The notes under the pieces were generated by a model, which worked only from the letters and a program-made list of their open reading frames with translations, was not told the DNA's origin and ran no database searches. The position numbers and the translations under genes were made by a program. Below, one piece after another: positions 9,563 through 18,489 of a DNA stretch of 64,000 nt (position 1 is the stretch's first letter; each line of letters starts with the position of its first letter). The stretch comes from Hemerocallis citrina (taxonomy: Eukaryota; Streptophyta; Magnoliopsida; Asparagales; Asphodelaceae), in the NCBI GenBank assembly GCA_017893485.1, contig CM030358.1:145889393-145953392 (forward strand), in the 5' to 3' direction.

Positions 9563-10355
9563 TGATGCGGTTTGTTTCTGGGAGACGTGTGGATGCACCA
9601 GGTGTGAGTTCGGACTCGATTTGTATTGAAGGAGAATGCTGCTCGTCTGACGACCCTCGGCTGACCGGGCGGAACCTGCGACGGGCTCGGAATGAGGTGG
9701 ATGTCTGGGCTCGGATCAGAGGGTTCGGATCCGAGGTCTTGTGTACCTGCAGACGGTCCTGAAACACCGGGGTTTATCCCGGTGGCGGACCCTCCGACGA
9801 TCTAGTCAGTCTCTGTGAGAGAGTAGCAATAACTAGGTGAATTTAAGTGGCAAAAGATTGGTTACCTGAAAAGGTGGGTGAGGGTCTAGTATTTATAAGA
9901 ATTCCAACCGGGTTTGGATCCGCTTGGGGGCCGGGTCTGAACTCGAAAGCCCATGGGCCTGACGTGGCAGAAGGCCCAGGGGGTTTAGGGCTGACGTGGC
10001 AGTACCAGGAGTGGTATAGGGCTGACGTGGCAAAGCCCTTTGGTGGTATTTGGAGCTGACATGGCGGATCATGGGGCTCCTGTGCTCCTGGGAGAATCTG
10101 GTGGCCTGGGTTGCGCCAGGCCATCTTCATTCGACACCAGGATGGGCGGACGGCCCAGAGGACTGTCGTGGATCGGAGGCCGAGGGCCATCGATGTTCGT
10201 CGGATACGAGGAGATCAGTTCTGCGGGGGTGAACTTTGAGGTTTGGCGCCGACCCTGTCTGGCTCGAAGCCGAGCCAGATTGTTGTTTTTCCTGTTTTTG
10301 AGTGAGAGCTGTACGGGGCCCTGGTTGGGCCCCAAGCCATTTTTACCCTACCACA
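9563..10355 (-). repeat. Element A 5' LTR
   Basis: This is the 793-bp partner of 964-1757, with TG...CA ends. On the minus strand a TATA box (TTATAAATAC, 9889-9899) would start the genomic RNA near 9860. The leader then includes a hairpin at 9765-9784 before the primer site. Confidence 0.93.
9765..9784 (-). other. Conserved hairpin in the LTR leader of the A-D family
   Basis: A perfect 7-bp inverted repeat (CACCGGG ... CCCGGTG) with a 6-nt loop lies in the transcribed part of the LTR, within a conserved block ending in the sequence for GACCCTC-type motifs. Equivalent stems occur at 1166-1185, 23479-23498 and 58963-58982. In B (20560-20579) the stem is decayed. Confidence 0.6.
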
Positions 10356-11480
10356 ATGTCTTACTCCTATTTAAGTATCCAATAAAGATACCTTCCTTAG
10401 ATCTAGTATCAAATTTATCTAAATTATCTTTAGTGTTTAATATGAAACACTTACATCCAAATACTTTAATATATGACACTTTAGGAATTCTTTCATAGAA
10501 TAGTTCATAACAAGTTTTCTTAAACTTAGGCCTAATCAATATTCTATTTAAAACATAACATGCTGTAGAAACAGCTTCAGCCTAGAAGTACTTAGACAAA
10601 TTACTTTCAACAAGCATAGTACATGCACACTCTTGCAATGTCCTATTCTTTCTTTCGACCACTCCATTTTGTGGTAAAGCTTTAGGAAATGCAAATGAAT
10701 GTGTTATATCATTCTTGTTACAATATTCTGAAAACGTTTATTTCTCAAATTCTCCACCATGATCACTTCTAATAGTGACTATGGTTCGAGATTTTTGATT
10801 TTGAATTCGTTTGCAGAAATTTGCAAATTCTTCAACGGCATCATATTTATGTTTTAAAAAGAAAACTCATGTAAATCTTGAAAAATCATCTACTAAAACT
10901 AATACATATCTACTTTTATTTAAAGAAGCGACTCTATTAGGACCAAATAAATCCATATGGATTAATTCGAGAGGCCTACTAGTATAAATCATTTCTTTTG
11001 TCTTAAAAGTAAATTTGACTTGTTTTCCTAGTTAACATGCATCACATAACTTATCTTTCTTAAATGATAGTCTTGGCAGTCCTTTAACTAGGTTGTATTT
11101 AGACAATTTAACAATATTTTTCATATTTACATGACCAAATCTCTTATGCCAAAGCCAAGAATCATTGTTAGAAGCTACTAAAAAAAATCATTAGAAAATT
11201 AATTTGTTTTTAAGCATAACTCATAAATGTTGTTTTTCCTAAAACCTTGAAAAATAACATTTTGCATAGATGAATCATATATTAAACATGCATCTTTTTC
11301 AAAAACAATTTATATCCCTTATCACAAAATTGGCTAATACTTTACAGATTATGCTTTAATCCACTAACTAGAAATACTTCTTCTATAGTAGGGGTAGTGT
11401 TCTTACCGACCCTGCCTATTCCAATAACCTTCCCTTTATTGTTGTCACCGAATGTCACTATTCCTCCATCTATCTCTTGT
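10356..11480 (-). pseudogene. Copia-1 integrase with pre-integrase zinc-binding region (broken)
   Basis: Minus-strand translation shows the pre-integrase segment (LVKGLPRLSFKKDKLCDAC), the start of the catalytic core with LIHMDLFGP, the second catalytic region TIRSDHGGEFEK, the third with LPQNGVVERKNRTLQE, and the C-terminal KVFGCKCFILNTKDNLDKFD and EGIFIGY motifs. The D-D-E residues are therefore still readable. Stops interrupt it in several places (for example after CDAC near 11031, and in the SKYF region near 10583). It would insert element cDNA into the genome. The frame is cut at 10356 by the insertion of element A. Confidence 0.88.
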
Positions 11481-11570
11481 ATGGAAGAAAGAAGGTTAGC
11501 ATGACCAATCATATGCTTGGAGCATCCGCTGTCAAGTATCCAGAGTTCTCTTTTAGGTACCTATAAAATA
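11480..11570 (-). pseudogene. Copia-1 aspartic protease active-site region
   Basis: Minus-strand translation gives WILDSGCSKHM followed by IGHANLL, the Ty1/copia protease signature (D-S-G-C-S-x-H-M). It lies between the gag extension and the pre-integrase region. The flanking frame (to about 11650) is interrupted upstream, so the polyprotein is not continuous. Confidence 0.85.
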
Positions 11571-11792
11571 AGCATTGTGAATATGGTACCCTTTTAATTG
11601 GGTCCGAAAGGGATTAGTTTTTGGGAAACCAAACTCAAAGTGAGTTTGATTTACCACCAAAAGCAGGAATATAATTTATAGAATTACATACATTAAGAAC
11701 ATAAGAATTTATATAAGTAATTCTATCATTTAGACTCAGGTTGACTGGAACCCAAATGTTTTTAGTCTGACCAGTCAACTATATTGTACCTT

Positions 11793-12401
11793 TCAGTCGA
11801 CTGTATGAGAAGTCAGTTGACTGGGAGGTGAAATAGGTCGACTTATCTGAGGTTTTCGTCTCTTTGAATAAGACTCCAAACCTCTAGACAGACGACTGAC
11901 ATTAGGGTTCAGTCGATTGGTCTGAACTACAGAAATACTATTTTCATGGAAAACAATAGTTTTTGGTGTCTCAAAAAACTCATATAATTTGTTCTTCACA
12001 CTGAAAATAGAATCAGTCTTATTACTACTAGTATTCTTGGAAGAATGATGTTTTTCAAGAGTCTTTTGAAAACCAAGTCCAAATCTTTTATTAGATTGAA
12101 CTTGATTTTGGAGAACCTTATTTAAATTCTCCTTTCCTTTGTTAAATTTAGATACATTGTTGGATATCTCTTCATAATTTTTATTAAGAGATATAAGATC
12201 TACATCCAAATTTGAAAGTCGAGAATTTAAAGATTTGACTTCAACATTTAAGTCAAGATTTTCTTGAGAAAGTGTTTGATTGACTTTCTCTAAATTTTTA
12301 ACTCTAATTTTCTCATTCTTAAGTTCTTGAAAAACTTCATTGAAGGCATCTAATAAGTCATTTGAATCAAAGTTTTCACTTACATCATTTTGTGTAGCCA
12401 T
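11793..12401 (-). pseudogene. Copia-1 gag coiled-coil extension
   Basis: This 202-codon frame begins MATQNDVSENFDSNDLLDAF and contains long heptad-rich helices (FQELKNEKIRVKNLEKVNQT, SLNSRLSNLDVDLISLNKNY). It ends in a Ser/Arg/Pro-rich tail where GTCGAC-containing DNA encodes Thr-Val-Asp-type residues. It belongs to the same gag-pol unit as the flanking parts and is typical of SIRE-type gag, where it lies after the zinc knuckle. It is unlikely to be a separate gene. Confidence 0.75.
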
Positions 12402-12476
12402 GAAACATACGTTCGCTACTTCGTTTGACTCCTCATTCTCTTCTTCCGATGAAGAATCGCTATCATCCCAAGTTGC

Positions 12477-13429
12477 TTAATATGCCTTCTTATTCTTCAT
12501 ATACTTGTTTTTTGTATACTTGTCCTTCTTGAAGTTGGGAGCCTTCTCTTTTGATTTCGCATTTTCTAATGGACAATCCTTCTTCATATGACATATCTTG
12601 TTATACTTGAAACAAGTAGGAAGTTCATTAGTATCTTTAAACTTGGAATTAAATTTACCTTTTTGTAAAAATTTCTTGAACTTTCTAGTGAACATGGCTA
12701 TTTCTTCTTCATCTTCTTCTTCATCTTCAGAATCCGACATGGCCTTGAAAGCTAGTGTTTTCTTCTTTGCTTGTTGAGGTTCTAGATCCTTCTTGCGTTC
12801 TTCAAGTTGTACTTCGTATGCCATAAGATTTTTCACAAGATTCTCAAAAGAGAGTTGTGTTAAATCGTTGGCTTCTTCTATGCGGTGGTCTTCTTCTCCC
12901 ATTCGGGGGTTAGGGCACGAAGAACTTTCCTCACCATTTCTGCTTGCGAGTACGTCTTTCCAAGGGCCACAAAAGAGTTTGTAATGTCCGTGAACCGTGT
13001 TATCATGTTCGACACATTCTCGTTCTCCTTCATACGGAATATCTCAAACATGTAAACAAGAATAGATATCTTAGATTCTTTAACCTTATTAGTACCTTCA
13101 TGAGTTACCTCGAGTGTGTGCCAAATTTGATGAGTCATTGTTGCATTTGACACACGATTGAACTCCTCCTTGGTAAGTGCACAGAATAAAGCATTCATCA
13201 CCTTTGCATTGTTCATTGTGTTGCTGTTCATGTCATCGTTCCATTGTGCATAGGGAATTGTAGGAGCGGTGAATTATGTCTCAGTCATGTTCCAAATCTC
13301 ATAATTGATGGACTAAAGGTAGATCTTCATTCTACATTTCCAATAGTTATAATTTGTTCCATCTAATAGGGGTGGCCTTTGTGTGGATTGCCCTTCATGG
13401 TATTGGCTTGCATTTGAAGTAGATGTCAT
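12477..13429 (-). pseudogene. Copia-1 gag N-terminal region (UBN2-type) and degenerate zinc knuckle
   Basis: The start is the ATG at 13429-13427 (MTSTSNASQYHEGQ), 12 bp after the primer site. Order of parts: a WKCRMKIYL motif (13320-13345), the UBN2-type gag core (NALFCALTKEEFNRVSNATM, QIWHTLEVTHEGTNKVKESK, FRMKENENVSNMITRFTDI), a Lys/Glu-rich acidic stretch, and a zinc knuckle that has lost a cysteine (CFKYNKICHMKKDC near 12590). A stop near 13306 and a frameshift near 12890-12900 break it. In an intact copy it forms the RNA-packaging particle. Confidence 0.85.
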
Positions 13430-13441
13430 TGCACTCAACTA

Positions 13442-13454
13442 GGCTCTGATACCA
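13442..13454 (-). other. Copia-1 primer-binding site (initiator Met tRNA type)
   Basis: The minus strand reads TGGTATCAGAGCC, the classical complement of the plant initiator tRNA-Met 3' end, two bases after the 5' LTR end at 13457. Confidence 0.93.
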
Positions 13455-13456
13455 AG

Positions 13457-14847
13457 TGTTGGATCCTGTAGGCAAGGCAAATAACACTAGAAGGGTGGTG
13501 AATAGTGTTGTATAAAAATTAATTAAAAACTTGAACTTTTCGTATTGTTCAGTCGACTGAAAATAGATATACAGTCGATTGTTGCGTCAGATAAGAAAAG
13601 TATTTTACTGAAGAGTTACAAGTCTAATCAGTCGACTTATAGCAAAAAATCAGTCGACTTACCAGACAAGTTTTTGAAATAAAAATCAAAGAAATTGAAA
13701 TAGCAAATTGAGAGAATACAACCAAAGAGAGTCAATCGCAGCCAAACACAATGATGTATCCTGGTTCGGTCCTCCCGACTTACATCCAGTCCCCAAACAA
13801 CCCACTTGAGATTTTCCACTATTCTTAAAAAAGTACAAGAATGTTCTACGGCCTTTGACAACAACAATGTCAAATCCGTAGACCCCTCTTACCACTAAAG
13901 AGAGCAAACCCACTCTACACCCTAGAGTGAAACTGACTCTAAAACCAAGAGTCCTACTCTCCAACCGAGAGGACCACTCTCACAACCCGAGAGTGAAAAA
14001 CAACAAAAATTGAGTTTACAGCAACCTATAGCCTTATATGTGATAGTGCTTTTGTACAGTGGCTATTAAGTCAACTTCTGAATTCGGTCTAAAACGAAAT
14101 CAATGTTATATTAGACTGAAATTCAGATAACCAAGTCTTAGAGAGTTTGTATGTTTTTGAAACACTTGTTCTTGTTGAAAACAAAAGACATGAAAGTTAA
14201 AAGAATGCTTGGAACCTTTTCCAAATGATTCCCATACTCTATTTATAGAGTAAGAATCAAGGAACGTTGTAAAACAGTTCCATAAACCGTAATAAAATGG
14301 ATTAAAAAAGATTTGAATTTAAAAAACAAGTTTTAAATTCAGAAAGCTGTCGAAACGGCTTGAACAATCGACTGGGTTGCCATAATGAGTCGACTGGCCA
14401 GAGCTTATATGAGTTCAGACAGTTTTGTACTATGACAGTCGACTGGTTCCAAGGAATGGTCGACTGGTACTCATACAGCTGAACTTATTCAAGCATGTTT
14501 TGACATTTTGATTTTGTAAAACACTCAGATTATTTTGAAGTATGTGTGAGTGTGTGTGTGACAAGGCTATTACAAGTTTCTAAGACTCAAAGAATTAAAA
14601 ATACAATATTACAAGACACTTCGTTTAAACATTTGAAGCACTTTGAATCTTGTCTTGAACTTGAGTCTTTGTCTTGAGCTTAAGCCTTGGTCTAGATGTC
14701 TTGACGCATGATCAATTACTCTTGAAAGCTTCATCATATTGTGTTGCCTTTGTGTATTTCACCATGGTATTGACTATGATACACTGTGCAAGAGATATGT
14801 GGTAGAACAACTTTGTATTGTGTTGTAGTCATCAAAACCAAGAATCA
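13457..14847 (-). repeat. Copia-1 5' LTR (1391 bp)
   Basis: It starts TGTTGGATCC next to the primer site and ends AAGAATCA before sequence of element B. The minus-strand TATA box CTCTATAAATAGAGT lies at 14236-14250. Six exact GTCGAC hexamers occur (13552, 13631, 13653, 14389, 14438, 14459) plus several one-base variants. The 3' LTR is outside the window. Confidence 0.85.
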
Positions 14848-14896
14848 ACTGTCCGATTTGAACAATCCCGATTTAATCCTATTTTTAGCCATATCA
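14848..14896 (-). repeat. Element B 3' LTR remnant
   Basis: GTCCGATTTGAACAATCCCG and the end TTTTTAGCCATATCA match the end of the 5' LTR at 20954-20998 with few changes. The rest of this LTR should lie left of copia-1, beyond the window. Confidence 0.75.
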
Positions 14897-15039
14897 CGAG
14901 CCCCCCACTCCCGAAGACCGAGTTTAACCACTTTTGAGGAGTAGTTTTGTTGTTCTAATGGCGTACGAGATTTTATCGGAGTTCTTAAGGGAGTTTGGAT
15001 CTTGCTCGAGGTGTAACAGTGTCAATCTGAGCTTGTAAA

Positions 15040-15330
15040 ATGCCCAAAATTATTCTCAAATTTTTCTGGATTTTTCCAGATTTTTCTGAAATTTTTTCCA
15101 ATTTTTAATTATTTTTGAATTTGTTATTCAATTTCGGATTTAAATAATTAATTATCAAAAATTTTACTTAATTATTCTAATTTAATAATTATTACTTTCA
15201 GAATTTTAAAATTATTTTCCGAATTAATAATTATTTTTAGAATTTTTTAATTAATTTTTTGATTTTAATTAATTTTTTTCGACTTTTTAAATAATTAATT
15301 CAATTAAATTAATTAATCAATTGATTAAAT
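15040..15330. repeat. AT-rich TTTTTCWGAATTT-type repetitive block of element B
   Basis: Degenerate repeats of AATTATTTTT, TTTTCAGAATTT and AATTAATT fill this stretch. Element D has the same kind of block at the same place (48500-49110). It has no open reading frame. Confidence 0.6.
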
Positions 15331-15479
15331 TTGACCTGTACACGTGGCGCAATCCTGTGCATTGATCACGATCAGGTGGCGCGAGTCTCAAAGCAGGATG
15401 TTTTTCCCTAATTTGCCGTTCGGATCACATCGCCGACAGACGAGGTGAGGCCACGTGGATAGTCAACGTTGACCGTTGA

Positions 15480-16640
15480 TCGCCACGTGGCACTTTTTTT
15501 TTCTTTCTTTTCCCTGCCTTCTTCTCTCCACATCTTCTTCTTCGTCATCTTTCTCGATTTCTCCAAGCGTCTTCGACTTCACCCCTTGGCCTTCGTCTCC
15601 GAGCCTCGTCTTCGACTTGTCGAGCACCCCTGTGCAGCGAGGGGAACTCGCCGAAGTTTTGCTCGAGATCAGCGATGAGGGAGTTTGGCGAGGAGCTCGG
15701 TAAATGAGATTGAGCTTCGGCAGTGGGCAACTTCGACGAGGAGAATTTGTTTCTCGACTATGAAATTCTTGGTGAATGGGTTCATGGAGCTTGGAGCTCG
15801 ATGTTTGGAGGCGAGGCTCAGCGACGTGGGGAGCTCGACGAAGTTGGAGCTCGACACAATGGCTCAACTGCAATGGTGGAGAGGTTGGATCTCGGCAAGG
15901 GAGCTCGGTGTAGGGGGAGTGGAGCTTGGAGATAATGAAGTTCAGAGTTGGGCGATGACGAAGGTGAGCTCGATAGTGGAGACGAGAGGGCGGAGCTCGG
16001 AGCTCGACAACGTAGTAGAGAGGAGCTCGGTGTTGGAGTTCGACAGTGAGCTCGGAGCTTGATTTGCGATGGAGTGGGGTTCGACAGTGGGTTCGGTTGC
16101 AGCTTGAGTTCGGCAGCGATGGAGGCTGGCTCGCCAGTGGGCTCGGAGCTCGGGGTTTTGGAGCTCGAAGCTCGGAGCTCGGTGTTGGAGGTGTGCTCAT
16201 GAAGGAGGTCGACGGTGGTGGAGACAAGCTCAGCGAAGGTGATGAGCTCGGTAGGAGAGCTCTGTGGTTCGCTGTGTGGTTGGCGAAGGTGGAGAGGCTC
16301 GAGCTCGACTGTGGCCTTCGGAGCTTGGGGCTTAGAGAACGGGTTTTGATCTCGACGGAGGGTGATCTTAGTGAAGGCAAAGGAGACGGAGCTCGGCACT
16401 GGAGCTCGTCGGAGGTGATTGGCTCGCATCTTTTGAGCTTGGCGACAAAGAAGGTCGACAACGTGGGAGTTGAGCTTTTAGAAGAGGGGAGTTTCGAAGG
16501 AGGATCTGAAGGTTTTGAAGGAGAAGAGTCGTGGGTTTGGGTCCAATGTGGGTCCGAACCCGACCCGTTAAGCCTCTTTAAGTTGTGGGGGAACAAGAGA
16601 ATCACTTGGGTCTGAAGATGAGTACAACCCGACAATAGAA
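15480..16640. repeat. Low-complexity GAGCTCGG-rich block of element B
   Basis: The octamer GAGCTCGG and close variants (GGAGCTCGA, GAGCTTGG) recur dozens of times without a fixed period. Because GAGCTC is its own reverse complement, open frames appear on both strands (410 codons on the minus strand, 189 on the plus strand), all rich in Ser/Pro/Leu or Glu/Gly/Ser. I see no domain and treat it as non-coding. Element D has unrelated sequence at this place. Confidence 0.6.
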
Positions 16641-16739
16641 TCGGTAGATGAAGTAGAATGTTGCTTCGAATTATTGTGCACATCTCTCTGCACATGTTTA
16701 TTTGAGCCCATTGACGAATCTGAGCCGTAGTTCTTGATT

Positions 16740-17070
16740 TGAGTGCGGATCAAGAGGAGTTTTTTCCCATTTTCACGCTCGAAGTCACGTTTGCTCGGAC
16801 TTTGGCTCCGAGGTATGTGGCTTAATCTGGGCCGTTGGATCTTGATCAAGCACAATTTTTGAGGAGACGCTTTCCCCAATTGCACGCTCGGAGCCACGTT
16901 TGCTCGGATTTGACTCCGAGGGACGTGGCTCAATCTGAGCCGTTGGATCTTGATGGAGCGCGCTTTTTGAGGTAGTGTTTTCCAATTTTACGCTCTGAAC
17001 CACGTTTGCTCGAATTTGACTCCGAGGGACGTGGCTCAATCTGAGCAGTCGATCTGGATCAACTTCGTAT
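16740..17070. repeat. About 107-bp tandem repeats of element B, three copies
   Basis: CACGTTTGCTCG recurs at 16786, 16895 and 17001, each followed by a GACTCCGAGG / GGCTCAATCTGAGC block and a GTTGGATCTTGAT phrase. Confidence 0.8.
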
Positions 17071-17329
17071 TTTGAGGCGAAGTTTTTCCCTCATTTTTTG
17101 TTCGGCGCAACTGTGTTGTAACCCACTTTTCCGGTGCTACGGAAGTCGGATCGGGGCGTGTGATCCCTCGTTTCGAAGCTGACCCGAAGATCTATAATTT
17201 TTCTTTAGAAGTCAGTTGAAGAATTATCCTTCTTCATGGTCAAAATAGTCCCGCAACATCTTTGTCTTCATGAAGTTGAGAAGTGCTTCGTATGACTCTT
17301 GGGAAGATCCATTATTGGAGGTGAGTTGT

Positions 17330-17850
17330 GGGAGCATCTCTAGATGAGTTAGGCTCCGAACTATCTTGGAAGAAGTCCACTCAGGAGGTGAGCGGGAGGA
17401 GGAGCATCATCAGGCTCTAGGAGAGAGTCGTTTGAGAGACAAGTTTGAGGACCAACTCTAGAGAAGAGTTGAGTTCCGAACTCGTTGAGAAGAAGGCTGC
17501 TCGGGAGGTGAGCGGAGCAGAGAGCACCACCAGGCTCTAGAAGAGAGCCGTTCGGGAGACAAGTTTGAGGAGCAATTCTAGGGAAGAGTTGTGCTCCGAA
17601 CTCGTTGTGAAGAAGTCCACTCGGAAGGCGAGTGGGATGAAGAATCATCCCCACGCTCTAGGAGAGAGTTGTTTGGGAGACAAGTTTGAGGAGCAACTCT
17701 AGGGAAGAGTTTGCTCCGAACTCATTGAGATGAAGGTCCGCTCTAGAGGCGAGCTTAGCGAAGAGCTTCTCCAGGCACTAGGAGAGAGTCATTCAGGAGA
17801 CAAGTTTGAGGAGCAACTCTAGGTGAGAGTTGTGCTCCGAACTTGGTGTT
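17330..17850. repeat. 120-bp tandem repeats of element B, four copies
   Basis: GACAAGTTTGAGGA recurs at 17438, 17558, 17679 and 17799. Each unit holds GGCTCTAGGAGAGAGTCGTT and GAAGAGTTGTGCTCCGAACT. Confidence 0.88.
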
Positions 17851-18330
17851 TAAGAGAGTTTCAACAGTTGTGGAAGCAATTTCGAATGGTGATCTACTTC
17901 GTACTCGCTCGTTCGCAAGTGGCTAAAGCGGCATCGAACCAAGTGTTGGACTCCAAACTTGTTGTTAAGAGAGTTTTAATAGTTGTGGAAGCAATTCTGA
18001 ATGGTGAGTTACTTTGTACATTGCTCGTTCGCAAGTAGCAAAAGTAACATCGAACCAAGTGTTGGACTCCGATCATGTTGTTTGAGGGGGTTAACGAGTT
18101 GTAGGAGCAATTCCGAATAGTGAGCCACTTTGTACATTGCTCGTTCGCAAGTAGCAAAAGTAACATCGAACCAAGTGTTGGACTCCGAACTTGTTGTTTG
18201 AGGAGGTTAACGAGTTGTAGGAGCAATTCCGAATGGTGAGCTGCCCCGCACTTGCTTGTTTGCAAGCAGCTAAAGCAACGTCGAACCAAGTGTTGGACTC
18301 CGAACTCATTTTCTGAGCTTAGTAAGTTGT
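17850..18330. repeat. About 117-bp tandem repeats of element B, shared with element D
   Basis: GTTGGACTCC recurs at 17945, 18061, 18178 and 18292. Each unit has TTAACGAGTTGTAGGAGCAA, GAATGGTGAG and GCTCGTTCGCAAGTAGC. The same unit forms the array at 51540-52040 in element D. Confidence 0.88.
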
Positions 18331-18444
18331 GGGAGCAGCCCTGTAGGACAAGCTAGGACTCCAAACTTACCATTTAACGAGTCTAGATGTGACTCAGAGA
18401 GATAGAAATGAGGTAAACGCAAATTTTCAATAGAAAAAGCTAAG

Positions 18445-18451
18445 TTTTATT
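18445..18451 (-). terminator. Poly(A)-signal-like AATAAAA after the gag of element B
   Basis: On the minus strand CAATAAAACTTA lies about 40 bp beyond the end of the gag region. The same sequence lies beyond the gag-pro of element D (52139-52146). This suggests a dedicated 3' end for the gag mRNA. Confidence 0.35.
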
Positions 18452-18489
18452 GAAACAAACAAGTGGCCGCTTCAATGGGGCGAGCCATT

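Larger units (their letters stand above)
964..10355 (-). mobile_element. Element A: pol-less gypsy (Tat-like, TR-GAG-like) element with an antisense spliced gene
   Basis: Two near-identical LTRs (964-1757 and 9563-10355) bracket a 7.8 kb interior. The retroelement strand is minus: a primer-site-like sequence lies next to the right LTR and a G-rich polypurine tract next to the left LTR. The flanks ATGCC (959-963) and ATGTC (10356-10360) are a 5-bp target duplication with one transition. On the minus strand only gag plus a protease motif are present; RT, RNase H and integrase are absent. Between the protease and the 3' LTR lie two plus-strand genes (3809-6780), a 129-bp repeat pair and an 88-bp tandem array. 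A must be mobilised in trans if at all. It is the youngest large insertion here, judging by about 1.5% LTR divergence. Confidence 0.9.
1..14847 (-). mobile_element. Copia-1: SIRE-like Ty1/copia retrotransposon, split by element A, 3' part off the left edge
   Basis: Reading leftward on the minus strand the order is 5' LTR (13457-14847), iMet primer site, gag with a coiled-coil extension, aspartic protease, integrase, then RT, which is the Ty1/copia order (integrase before RT). The element is interrupted between the integrase C-terminal region and the RT by element A (964-10355). The RNase H and 3' LTR lie beyond position 1. The long coiled-coil block between zinc knuckle and protease suggests the SIRE/Maximus clade; that assignment is inference. 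Many stops and frameshifts make it non-autonomous today. Confidence 0.9.

Noticed and set aside
13552..14464. GTCGAC sites as cloning (SalI) artefacts
   Set aside because: They are embedded in longer similar contexts in several different elements with natural one-base variants.
15463..16695. 410-codon minus-strand open frame rich in Ser/Pro/Leu
   Set aside because: It is produced by palindromic GAGCTC repeats that keep several frames open on both strands; no domain, and element D has nothing similar at that place.
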